NCBI GenBank assembly: GCA_934631995.1
Contig: CAKTYF010000047.1
Span: 1 to 14,054 of the forward strand
Reading direction: 5' to 3'
Length of the DNA: 14,054 bases
Source of the DNA: an uncultured Eggerthellaceae bacterium
GTDB lineage: Bacteria; Actinomycetota; Coriobacteriia; Coriobacteriales; Eggerthellaceae
Part shown: one piece after another, positions 1-6,807 of the stretch
Layout of the letters: every line of letters starts with the position of its first letter
How positions within the stretch are numbered: the first letter of the stretch is position 1
Position numbers and translations under genes: made by a program
Notes under the pieces: generated by a model
What the model was told of the DNA's origin: nothing
Database searches by the model: none
Seen by the model: only the letters and a program-made list of their open reading frames with translations

Positions 1-660
1 GTCAATCATGAGCAGGCGGTTACGAATAACATCAGGCTTGTCCAGCAACACCTTTACGGTCTCCGCTGCCTGAAACGATGCGACCGCCCCTGCCGTAAAC
101 GGCAAATTGCCCTCGGATTTCTGCACGCCTTCTCCGTTGGCATCCATGGCAGCGCCGTAAAGGGAAACGAAGGAAACGTCGCCGGGAAACACCGTGCACG
201 TTTGACCGAACCAGCCAGCAATAGCACCGTACACAAGGGGAACATCCGCTTCCTGGCAGGCACGCGCCAGCTGAAACCGCGAAGATACATTATCCAGACA
301 ATCCACTACACAGTGGCACTCGGCTATTAAGTCTGCGGCATTATCGCTGGTCAAGTATGCTCTTACCGGCTCTACCGCAACCGAAGAGTTCACCGCAGCC
401 AAACGCTTGGCAGCTGCATCCACCTTTGCCACACCCACTGTTTCCTCGGTGCAGAAAAGCTGACGGTTCAAGTTCGATTCCTCAAAAACGTCAGCATCAA
501 CCAGGCGCAAGCTGCCCACGCCAATACGTGCCAAGTGCTCGGCAACGTAGCCGCCCAAGCCGCCGCAGCCCACAACCGCCACCTTGCACGCTTGGAGCGC
601 CTGGCACTCTTGGTCCGATAGCGCTTGCTTATTGCGATCGTATCGGTGTTGAAATGCCAT
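1..660 (-). CDS. ThiF/MoeB/HesA-family adenylyltransferase, partial (C-terminus beyond left edge)
   Basis: E1-like enzyme expected to adenylate the C-terminal Gly-Gly of a MoaD/ThiS-type sulfur carrier in the cytoplasm. 220 residues are visible from ATG 660 to the window edge, with no stop. The ATP site is clear: GCGGLGG at 31-37, then VDADVFEESNLNRQ around 54-67 (family motif DxDxVExSNLNRQ), and CLDNVSSR at 121-128. A good Shine-Dalgarno (GAAAGGGG) sits 6 nt upstream. It is the last visible gene of the AOR cluster, 225 nt after the Fe-S subunit gene, and its likely partner is the MoaD-like protein at 4084-4356. The stretch where MoeB proteins carry their first zinc CxxC (about residues 172-188 here) has no cysteine, so it is not a canonical MoeB. 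ThiF of thiamine synthesis is the alternative, but no thi genes are visible. Confidence 0.88.
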   Translation of the reverse strand, partial: MAFQHRYDRNKQALSDQECQALQACKVAVVGCGGLGGYVAEHLARIGVGSLRLVDADVFEESNLNRQLFCTEETVGVAKVDAAAKRLAAVNSSVAVEPVRAYLTSDNAADLIAECHCVVDCLDNVSSRFQLARACQEADVPLVYGAIAGWFGQTCTVFPGDVSFVSLYGAAMDANGEGVQKSEGNLPFTAGAVASFQAAETVKVLLDKPDVIRNRLLMID

Positions 661-885
661 AGCGCCCCTTTCGTTGATATCACTTCACTGACCGCTGCAC
701 CGAGTAGCCATCCGTCATCCCACGTACGCATGCAACCTGCGCCTGCGCTAACCCAGCATGTCGTCACGCCGAGCAGCACACGCGACGCACACCGCTCGAT
801 ACGCCCACCGAGCAGCCACCCGTGCGCAACCGCAAACCGCAGCTGCACCTGCAACCGCGCATCCGCACAGTCACGCCACGAATAG
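661..885. other. Repeat-bearing intergenic spacer inside the AOR cluster
   Basis: 225 nt without a credible gene. An imperfect 17-bp direct repeat lies at 699-715 and 807-823 (ACCGAGTAGCCATCCGT and ACCGAGCAGCCACCCGT, two differences), and a related CCGAGCAG lies near 768-775. GTCACGCC occurs at 763-770 and 870-877, the same core as the 11-bp array at 3972-4043. Short reading frames here have no plausible start context or recognisable product. I see no clear terminator, so readthrough from the upstream genes into the adenylyltransferase gene remains possible. Confidence 0.5.
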
Positions 886-1617
886 CTACACAAAACGATA
901 CGTCTGCGCCAGCTCGTCCGCAAGAGCCTTTTTGCGACACGCATCGCAAATACCCACATCCGACATTTCGCGTGTGCCCAGAACCTGACCGCATTCTTTG
1001 CAACGAATTAACGCGAATGTGCGATTCCAGATAGTGCGCGTATCGGAATCTTCCGTAAACTCAATGCAGCCTGTAGGACACACGTTTGTGCAGCTCAAAC
1101 AACCAATACAGGCATCGCTTGCCGCGCCATACGGCGTATTGACCTCTTTATCTACGCCACGATTCACGGTAGAAATTGCCCCCGCGCCCATGCTTTCACA
1201 CGCCTGCACACACAGACCGCACAGAATGCACTTGCCCGCATCCAGCGGTTTAAGACGAGCGTAGCCTTCGGTCGCGCCCATCTGCAATGCCATATCCGCA
1301 ATCACGTCAGATTCGGGCGCACGTGCTGCCAGCAACGCCAAAAGAACTTTGCGCTCCTGTGCGATCTTCGGCGAATTCGTGAGCACCTCGCACTCGCCTT
1401 CAACAGGATACACGCACGACGTGACCACCTTGGAGCGCCCGCACGTAATCACTTCCACAATGCACACGCGACAACACGCGCGATGCTCCGCAAACGCGTT
1501 GCTGCGGCACGGCGCCGGAATCTCAATACCATTGCGTTTTGCCACGTCCCACAGGTATTCACCATGCTGAGCGGTGCAAGGCACACCATCGATCACAATC
1601 TCGTAGGTCTTGACCAT
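886..1617 (-). CDS. NuoG/HydA-N-like Fe-S electron-transfer subunit of the AOR complex
   Basis: 243-residue soluble electron-transfer protein. Residues 1-75 are a plant-type [2Fe-2S] domain with C37, C48/C49, C52 and C68. Two ferredoxin [4Fe-4S] motifs follow: C130/C133/C136/C140 and C170/C173/C176/C180. The C-terminus has two further pairs, C206-x2-C209 and C224-x2-C227, which could bind zinc or another Fe-S cluster. The His-Cys3 cluster motif found after the [2Fe-2S] domain in NuoG and HydA is absent; the matching stretch (98-115) has neither His nor Cys. There is no H-cluster or molybdopterin domain. The start is ATG 1617, 3 nt after the nuoF-like stop, with GGAGG in the end of that gene; an in-frame upstream extension is rejected. 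It probably relays electrons between the NuoF-like flavin module and ferredoxin or the AOR side. Confidence 0.85.
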   Translation of the reverse strand: MVKTYEIVIDGVPCTAQHGEYLWDVAKRNGIEIPAPCRSNAFAEHRACCRVCIVEVITCGRSKVVTSCVYPVEGECEVLTNSPKIAQERKVLLALLAARAPESDVIADMALQMGATEGYARLKPLDAGKCILCGLCVQACESMGAGAISTVNRGVDKEVNTPYGAASDACIGCLSCTNVCPTGCIEFTEDSDTRTIWNRTFALIRCKECGQVLGTREMSDVGICDACRKKALADELAQTYRFV

Positions 1618-1619
1618 GG

Positions 1620-3410
1620 CTACCTCCCCTCCGTCAGCACCGCATCCACACGACACGCCTCACGGCAGCTGCCGCAAGCAATGCACGCAGAAGGATCAAT
1701 CACATGCGGCTGCTTCCTTTCGCCGGAAATCGCATCAGCGGGACACGCCTTAGCGCACAGACCGCACCCCACGCACTTCTGCGGGTCAATAATGAACTTG
1801 GTCAGAGCGGCGCACACACCTGCCGGACAACGATGCTCGCGAATATGCGCCTCATATTCGTCGCGGAAGAACTTGATGGTGGTCAATACAGGGTTCGCCG
1901 CCGTGCGACCCAATGCGCACAGGGAGGCGTCCTGCATCATGTGGCCGATTTCCTCGAGCAGCTCAATATCGCCCTCTTTGCCACGGCCTTCACAAATCTC
2001 ATTTAAGATATAACGCATTTGGCGCAGACCCTCGCGACACGGCGTGCATTTTCCGCAGCTTTCCTCGCATAGAAAATCAATGTAGTAACGTGCGACTTCC
2101 ACCATGCAGCTGCGATCGTCCATGACAATCATGCCGCCCGAACCCATCATGGCTCCATATTCGGTCAACGTGTCGAAATCCACCGGCAAATCAAGCAGGC
2201 TCTCGGGAATGCAACCGCCCGAAGGACCGCCCGTCTGAATGGCCTTGAAGGGACGGTTGTTGATAATGCCGCCTCCAATGTCGTAGATCAACGTGCGCAG
2301 CGTGGTGCCCATAGGCACTTCCACCAAACCAGTGTGTTTGACCTTACCCACCATGGCAAACACTTTCGTGCCCTTCGACTTCTCCGTTCCTAGCTGGGCA
2401 TATGCCGCGCCGCCTTGAGCCAAAATGATAGGGATGGAAGCCAGCGACTCAACGTTATTCAGCACCGTGGGCTTCTCGAACAAGCCGCTCTGAACGCTGC
2501 GGATGTACTTGGGGCGCGGCTCGCCCACCTTGCCCTCGATGGAGTTCATAAGGGCTGTGGATTCGCCGCACACGAATGCGCCGCCGCCGCGCACAATGCT
2601 CAAGTCCAGCTTGTGATTGGTACCCATGATGTGCTTGCCCAGAATGCCCGCCGCGTACGCATCGTCAATGGCGTGCTGGATATGCTCGCGCGCCAAGGCG
2701 TATTCGTCGCGAATGTAGAGCACGCCCGTCTCGGCGCCAATGGCCAGCGCGCCAATAATCATGCCCTCGATAACAGCATGGGGGCTGCCCTCCATGGTAG
2801 AACCATCCATGAACGCACCCGGGTCGCCTTCGTCGCCGTTGCACACGATGTATTTCGGCGTGGCGTCGTAGCCCGCCGCGCTGCGCCATTTGCGCCCCGT
2901 GGGAAAGCCCGCGCCGCCCTTACCGCGCAGACCGCTCTTTTCCACCTCGGTGATAATCTCGTCGGGCGTCATGGTCAGGGCCTTCTTCAGACCTTCATAG
3001 CCACCCGCTGCAAGGTACTCATCCAGGCTGAGTGGATCGATGATACCTACATCCTTCAACACCACTTTATGCTGCAAGCCGTAGAAGGGGTTGTCGGCTT
3101 GATGCTCGTGACGTTCCCCCTGCTCATCGTGATACAGAAGCTTCTCTACCGGATCGCCTTCAAGCGAAGCGATAATGTCGGGCACATCCGCTGGCTTCAC
3201 CTTATAGTACATGGTGTCGCGCGGCATCAGGCGCACCAGCGGGCCTTGCTCGCATTCACCCGAGCAGCCTGTTCGGCACACCTTAAGCTCTACCTGGGCA
3301 TTTGCGCTTTGCGCAGCTATTTCTTCCTCTAAGGCGCGCGCCACATCGTAGGCGCCGTTGGCAATGCAGCCCGTGCCGCAACACACCAGAATCTTTTCGG
3401 TCTTACTCAT
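1620..3410 (-). CDS. NuoF/HydB/HndC-like NAD(P)H-binding flavoprotein subunit
   Basis: 596 residues, longer than complex I NuoF and matching the HydB/HndC type. Domains in order: thioredoxin-like [2Fe-2S] (C10/C11, C15, C45, C49); NAD/FMN core with the glycine-rich GKGGAGFPTGRKW at 163-175, NGDEGDPGAFMD at 191-202 and GGGAFVCGES at 275-284; SLBB region; [4Fe-4S] site ESCGKCTPC (C452, C455, C458, with C498 as likely fourth ligand); and a C-terminal ferredoxin with C546/549/552/556 and C576/579/582/586. C528 and C533 resemble the metal-site region of HydB-type subunits. Flavoproteins of this type in soluble complexes exchange electrons among NAD(H), ferredoxin and a third partner, often by flavin-based bifurcation. 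ATG 3410 overlaps the end of the nuoE-like gene by 8 nt. Context points to AOR as partner, not complex I or a hydrogenase. Confidence 0.93.
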   Translation of the reverse strand: MSKTEKILVCCGTGCIANGAYDVARALEEEIAAQSANAQVELKVCRTGCSGECEQGPLVRLMPRDTMYYKVKPADVPDIIASLEGDPVEKLLYHDEQGERHEHQADNPFYGLQHKVVLKDVGIIDPLSLDEYLAAGGYEGLKKALTMTPDEIITEVEKSGLRGKGGAGFPTGRKWRSAAGYDATPKYIVCNGDEGDPGAFMDGSTMEGSPHAVIEGMIIGALAIGAETGVLYIRDEYALAREHIQHAIDDAYAAGILGKHIMGTNHKLDLSIVRGGGAFVCGESTALMNSIEGKVGEPRPKYIRSVQSGLFEKPTVLNNVESLASIPIILAQGGAAYAQLGTEKSKGTKVFAMVGKVKHTGLVEVPMGTTLRTLIYDIGGGIINNRPFKAIQTGGPSGGCIPESLLDLPVDFDTLTEYGAMMGSGGMIVMDDRSCMVEVARYYIDFLCEESCGKCTPCREGLRQMRYILNEICEGRGKEGDIELLEEIGHMMQDASLCALGRTAANPVLTTIKFFRDEYEAHIREHRCPAGVCAALTKFIIDPQKCVGCGLCAKACPADAISGERKQPHVIDPSACIACGSCREACRVDAVLTEGR

Positions 3411-3894
3411 TGCTGGCCTCCCCTTCGTCGGCATCAAGCGAGCGATAATGCTCCACAATGCCAGAAACGTCTTCCAGCTTCAGCTTGTTGTGGTACGTGC
3501 CATCGACCAGCATGACCGGCGCCAGCGCACACGAACCTAGGCAATTCACCATTTCCACGGAAAACAGCCCGTCTTCGGTGGTCTCGCCCGGCTCAATGCC
3601 CAGCTCGCGCTTGAGACCCGTTGCCAAGTTCACAGAACCACGAATGTGGCACGCGGTGCCGTTGCAAATCTTAATGATATGCTTGCCCTTGGGCTTGAGC
3701 GACAGCGCCTTATAGAACGTAGCCATGGAATACAGCTGGGCAACGCCACAGTTCAGATGCTCGGCCAGCCGAGTAAATCCCAGCTCGGGAATGTAATTGA
3801 ACGCATGCTGCATATCCTGCATGGCGGCCAGCGCATAGCGGCGCTCGGCAGGATACGACTGCACGATTCGAATGATTTCGTCTTCGGAAACCAT
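3403..3894 (-). CDS. NuoE/HydC/HndA-like thioredoxin-fold [2Fe-2S] subunit
   Basis: 163-residue subunit of the NADH-dehydrogenase 24 kDa family. An N-terminal helical part (1-68) contains the family stretch LYSMATFYKA; the thioredoxin-like domain carries the [2Fe-2S] ligands C77, C82, C118 and C122 (ICNGTACHIRG and NCLGSCALAP). It would pass electrons to or from the FMN of the NuoF-like subunit, with which it is translationally coupled (8-nt overlap). ATG 3894 is chosen because AAGGAG lies about 7 nt upstream; a TTG seven codons further up would place that Shine-Dalgarno inside the gene. The 189-nt spacer before it contains the phased repeat array. Confidence 0.93.
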   Translation of the reverse strand: MVSEDEIIRIVQSYPAERRYALAAMQDMQHAFNYIPELGFTRLAEHLNCGVAQLYSMATFYKALSLKPKGKHIIKICNGTACHIRGSVNLATGLKRELGIEPGETTEDGLFSVEMVNCLGSCALAPVMLVDGTYHNKLKLEDVSGIVEHYRSLDADEGEASNE

Positions 3895-4083
3895 AGGAGT
3901 CTCCTTCGTGTTCAAGGGGCGCAGGCGGGTGGAAGGTGGCGGCGCGGCAATCGCGCAGCAGCGGCGGCGCAGTCACGACCGCGATCACGCCTGCGTCACA
4001 CTCATGTCACGCTTGCGTCACGGCGGCGTCACGGCGGCGTCACGCCCGTAGCACTGCAACCGCCGCCGCAGCATCGACGCAGC
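3895..4083. other. Spacer between the moaD-like and nuoE-like genes
   Basis: 189-nt GC-rich spacer with no credible gene, unusual because the other joints among the catalytic genes are 3-8 nt or overlapping. It holds the array of GTCAC units described separately, a GC-rich CCGCCGCC stretch on either side, and the nuoE Shine-Dalgarno at its left end. It may carry an internal promoter or control region for the NuoEFG-like half of the cluster. Confidence 0.5.
3972..4043 (-). repeat. Seven helically phased GTGAC repeats (11-bp array)
   Basis: On the plus strand the pentamer GTCAC (ATCAC in one unit) starts at 3972, 3984, 3995, 4006, 4017, 4028 and 4039: steps of 12, 11, 11, 11, 11 and 11 bp. On the minus (operon sense) strand the units read GTGACGCCGCC twice, then GTGACGCAAGC, GTGACATGAGT, GTGACGCAGGC, GTGATCGCGGT and GTGACTGCGCC. 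The first five bases are kept while the next six drift, as expected for a selected binding site, although decay of a simple repeat would also do this. The spacing puts the cores on nearly the same face of the helix. Confidence 0.75.
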
Positions 4084-4356
4084 TCAACCACCTGCAACAA
4101 GCGGCGTTACCGCAACATAATCCTGCTCGGAAAGCGCGGTGTGCACGCCATCCAGATGCTCGATATGCCGTCCGCACACCAGCACAATGGCATCGCGTCC
4201 CTTATCGGTATGATCGGCGTTGAGCAGCAGACCCCGAAAATCGGGGTAGCGCTGCTCCAAAATCTCCAGCAACTCCAAAACGTCGCGGGGGGCGGGAATG
4301 TCAATGCACCCCTGCCCCACGATTTTGCGATATGTCGCGAAAAACTTGACGTTCAT
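4084..4356 (-). CDS. MoaD/ThiS-like sulfur carrier protein
   Basis: 90-residue beta-grasp protein ending in Gly89-Gly90 at the stop, the activated tail of the MoaD/ThiS family. It starts MNVKFFATYRKIVG, typical of MoaD, and has the usual late DYVAVTPLVAGG pattern. Its role would be to donate sulfur for the dithiolene of the pyranopterin cofactor, after adenylation by the ThiF/MoeB-like enzyme at the left end. ATG 4356 lies 8 nt after the AOR stop with a weak AGGGCG ribosome site, suggesting translational coupling. MoaD-like genes are common neighbours of AOR genes, so a dedicated role in tungstopterin assembly is a fair inference. Confidence 0.9.
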   Translation of the reverse strand: MNVKFFATYRKIVGQGCIDIPAPRDVLELLEILEQRYPDFRGLLLNADHTDKGRDAIVLVCGRHIEHLDGVHTALSEQDYVAVTPLVAGG

Positions 4357-4364
4357 GCGGCGCC

Positions 4365-6173
4365 CTACAGCGAAAGCTCCTGGAACTTCGCCTCGGTGGG
4401 ATCGCCTTCGGACGTCCAGCCGCGCGCTTCGTAGTAATCGGCCAGCATGACCTGCAGCTCCGCAACCTTGCCCTTAGCCGGGCCACTTGGCAGCTCTTCG
4501 CGCAACAAACGCGGCGGCAGCATATCTTTCTCCACGCCGGCAGCCATGTTGAAGCGCTTCTCCAAGTTCCAAATGCGCTCGCCCTTCAGCAGAATCTCTT
4601 CGTCGGTCTCATCGGTTCCCACCGCTTCACGATACAAGCCAGCCAGTTCGGGCAGGCCCAGCGCGAACGTTGTGAACAGGCATATACCCGTGGAATCGCA
4701 CAGCGCCGTAAGGTCTTGGAACGTCTTCAGCAGTGCGCCCTTCCCTTCTGTGACCAGGGGATCTGTCTTTACGGGAAGACCCAACACCTCGGGGGAAATC
4801 ATGTAGCCGCGCACGTGACAGCCGCCGCGATTGGACGTTGCGTACTCAAGCGCAATGCCCTGAATGGCACGGCCATCGTAAGCGGGCATCTCTTGCTTCT
4901 TCACGGACATGGACAGCTCGGGGTGACCGTAATGCTCGGCCAAACGATAAGAGCCCTGACCCAGCAGCTTGCCGAAGCCTTCGCCATCGGCCGTCATGCG
5001 CACACAGCGCACCATGGCGGCAGCGTCGCCAAAACGCAAGGGGAAGCCAATGTCGCTCTCGGGGATATAGCCCGCCTCGAACAGCTCCATAGCACAGGCA
5101 ACAGTGGCGCCCAACGTAATGGGGTCCATGCCTTCTTCGTTGCAAATCCAGTTGGCTTTCAGTACGGCGGCAATGTCGTCCACACCGCAGTCGGCGCCAA
5201 AGCTCCAGCCCGCTTCGTATTCGGGGCCTTCGCCAAAGCCATAAAACTCGCTTTCATCAGGCTCAATCTTGGTCACACGACCGCATGCGATGGTGCAGCC
5301 AAAGCAGCCTTGGTTCTTCACCAGCGCGCCTTCGGCCAGCTTCTCGCCCGAAATCTCGTACGCATTCTCAAACACGGCGCCATCGCGGCCGTTGTTTTTG
5401 GGTAGGCCGCCCACTTCGTTGATGATGTTCACCAAGATCTCGGTGCCGTACGCCGCCAAGCCGGTGCCGCATACGGGATGCTCGCGCAAAATGGCGCGCG
5501 ACTTCAGGCTTTCCTCCAAAAATCCCTGGTTACGCGCGACTTTCACACTGCCCGTGCCGCGAACGACTACAGCCTTCAGATTCTTGGAACCCATTACGGC
5601 GCCCATGCCGCCACGTCCAGCCGCGCGGTTCTTGTCATTCATGACGCCCGCGAACAGCACGCCATTTTCGCCCGAAGGCGCAATGGTGGCAATGCGGAAC
5701 TTGCCCACTTCGGCTTCCAGCAAATCGGTGGTTTCGTGCACGTTTTTGCCCCACAAATGGCCTGCATCGCGCAGTTCCACCACGTCATCGTTGATGTAAA
5801 GGTACACAGGATGGTCGGCCTTGCCCTCGAAGATAATGCCGTCGTAGCCCGCGTACTTCAGCTCGGGGCCAAAATGTCCGCCGGAGTTTGCCGCGCCAAT
5901 CGTGCCCGTGAGCGGCGACTTCGACACCACTTCGTAGCGACCCGCAGAAGGCGCAAATGTGCCGGTCAGAGCACCCGTCATGAAGATCAACTTGTTATCA
6001 GGGGAAAACGGGTCGATTTTGGGATCAACCTCGTTGCAGTAATACTTCGTGCCCAAACCGCGCGCGCCCACGTAATCGTTGGCATCTTGCATGTTCAGGG
6101 GTTCTTTTACGATGGTTCCCGCGCTCAAATTGACGCGAAGAATGGTGCCTACCCAGGCGTTTCCGATAGCCAT
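4365..6173 (-). CDS. aor: Aldehyde ferredoxin oxidoreductase, tungsten-pterin catalytic subunit
   Basis: 602 residues, full length for the AOR family, which oxidises aldehydes to carboxylic acids at a bis-pyranopterin tungsten centre with a nearby [4Fe-4S] cluster. Visible motifs: GARGLGTKYY at 36-45, RAAGRGGMGAVMGSKNLK at 183-200 (pterin binding), CFGCTIAC giving C290, C293 and C297, and LCDSTGIC giving C498 as the fourth ligand. These correspond closely in spacing to the cluster ligands of Pyrococcus furiosus AOR. GPEYE (316-320) and H453 in NRGGCHVRG fit the conserved acid and histidine near the active site. It starts 3 nt after the ferredoxin subunit stop, with GAGG ahead. The substrate cannot be read from the sequence, and tungsten rather than molybdenum is inferred from the family. 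Confidence 0.96.
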   Translation of the reverse strand: MAIGNAWVGTILRVNLSAGTIVKEPLNMQDANDYVGARGLGTKYYCNEVDPKIDPFSPDNKLIFMTGALTGTFAPSAGRYEVVSKSPLTGTIGAANSGGHFGPELKYAGYDGIIFEGKADHPVYLYINDDVVELRDAGHLWGKNVHETTDLLEAEVGKFRIATIAPSGENGVLFAGVMNDKNRAAGRGGMGAVMGSKNLKAVVVRGTGSVKVARNQGFLEESLKSRAILREHPVCGTGLAAYGTEILVNIINEVGGLPKNNGRDGAVFENAYEISGEKLAEGALVKNQGCFGCTIACGRVTKIEPDESEFYGFGEGPEYEAGWSFGADCGVDDIAAVLKANWICNEEGMDPITLGATVACAMELFEAGYIPESDIGFPLRFGDAAAMVRCVRMTADGEGFGKLLGQGSYRLAEHYGHPELSMSVKKQEMPAYDGRAIQGIALEYATSNRGGCHVRGYMISPEVLGLPVKTDPLVTEGKGALLKTFQDLTALCDSTGICLFTTFALGLPELAGLYREAVGTDETDEEILLKGERIWNLEKRFNMAAGVEKDMLPPRLLREELPSGPAKGKVAELQVMLADYYEARGWTSEGDPTEAKFQELSL

Positions 6174-6176
6174 AAT

Positions 6177-6647
6177 CTACGCCTCCTCGATAGCGGCCAT
6201 AAGCTTGTCGGCCAAAAGCTGCTTTTTACTTGGTGCTTCAACAGGGTCAACAGCGGAAATGGCACCCGTGGGACAGAACTTCACGCACATGGGGTCGCCA
6301 CCGCACAAATCGCACTTGATAACCTTCTTTTTCAGCGGCGAGTACGAGATGTTGCCCAAAGGACATGCGCTCACGCACATCTTGCACACCAGGCATTTCG
6401 AAGCATCGTGCTCCACTACGCCAGCGGCGTTACGCGTCAAAGCTCCCGTGGGGCACACCTTGGCGCAGGCGGACTCGTCGCACTGCATGCACATAACCGG
6501 AACGGTAATGGCAGCCTCTTCGTAGTGGAAGACGGTGACGTTGGACAAACGGGGGTTGAATTCGTCGAAATGGCCGAAGGAGCAAGCCAGCTCGCAAGAG
6601 CGGCACGCTTTGCACTTCTTCGGATCGACTACCAGCTGTAATGCCAT
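6177..6647 (-). CDS. Four-cluster [4Fe-4S] ferredoxin subunit (HycB/DmsB-like), small subunit of AOR
   Basis: 156 residues with four cysteine quartets: C12/C15/C18/C22, C53/C56/C61/C65, C85/C88/C91/C95 and C112/C115/C121/C125. The arrangement, including the wider CxxCxxxxC spacing in the second quartet and CxxCxxxxxC in the fourth, is that of HycB/DmsB/NrfC-type polyferredoxins. No signal peptide or membrane helix is seen, so it is cytoplasmic. As first gene of the cluster directly before AOR (3-nt gap), it is the likely wire from the tungsten subunit to the flavin module or free ferredoxin, like the small WorS-type subunits of bacterial tungsten oxidoreductases. ATG 6647 is chosen over upstream in-frame starts because AAGGGA lies just before it and the extension has no homology-like character. 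Confidence 0.93.
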   Translation of the reverse strand: MALQLVVDPKKCKACRSCELACSFGHFDEFNPRLSNVTVFHYEEAAITVPVMCMQCDESACAKVCPTGALTRNAAGVVEHDASKCLVCKMCVSACPLGNISYSPLKKKVIKCDLCGGDPMCVKFCPTGAISAVDPVEAPSKKQLLADKLMAAIEEA

Positions 6648-6703
6648 GAGGATCCCTTCTCTCGACTCTCGACAATAAGTCCTAAGGATATTAAAGCATG
6701 CGG

Positions 6704-6720
6704 TTGGGCAGAAAAACCAA
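6704..6720 (-). promoter_or_regulatory. Candidate promoter/operator of the AOR cluster
   Basis: TTGGGCAGAAA (6704-6714) is the first of three copies of this 11-mer in the divergent region. On the minus strand a weak sigma-70-like promoter can be drawn: TTTTTC at about 6717-6712, 17-nt spacer, TAATAT at about 6694-6689, some 40 nt before the ferredoxin-subunit ATG. The 11-mer would cover the -35 box. The promoter assignment is weak; the repeat itself is exact. Confidence 0.4.
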
Positions 6721-6751
6721 CGAAATGGCGCGCTGGGAGGCAAATTGCTCG

Positions 6752-6788
6752 TTTCTGCCCAATCCCAGGTGATATGATTAGGCAGAAA
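6752..6788 (+). promoter_or_regulatory. Fic-gene promoter with an inverted pair of operator-like sites
   Basis: TTTCTGCCCAA (6752-6762) is the exact reverse complement of the 6704-6714 site. TTAGGCAGAAA (6778-6788) matches that site in 10 of 11 positions. Together the two form an inverted pair with a 15-bp gap. An extended -10 (TG-A-TATGAT, with TATGAT at 6773-6778) lies between them, so the left site covers the -35 zone and the right site the -10/start zone. This is the layout of a repressed, probably autoregulated promoter for the gene starting at 6808. Confidence 0.6.
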
Positions 6789-6807
6789 GCCAAGGGAAGG
6801 AGCCTCC

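Noticed and set aside
2415..3332. 305-codon plus-strand open frame opposite the NuoF-like gene
   Set aside because: Antisense shadow of a strongly conserved gene; no ribosome site, no recognisable domain, His/Ala-rich composition typical of a reversed GC-rich frame.
3972..4043. CRISPR array or plasmid-type origin iterons
   Set aside because: Units are 11 bp with no spacers, and no cas, rep or replication gene is nearby.
5478..6641. 387-codon plus-strand open frame opposite AOR and the ferredoxin gene
   Set aside because: Spans two clearly real genes on the other strand and shows no family motif.
886..6647. Respiratory complex I operon
   Set aside because: Only NuoE-, NuoF- and a short NuoG-like protein are present, with HydB-type extensions and AOR adjacent; no membrane, NuoB, NuoCD or NuoI genes.
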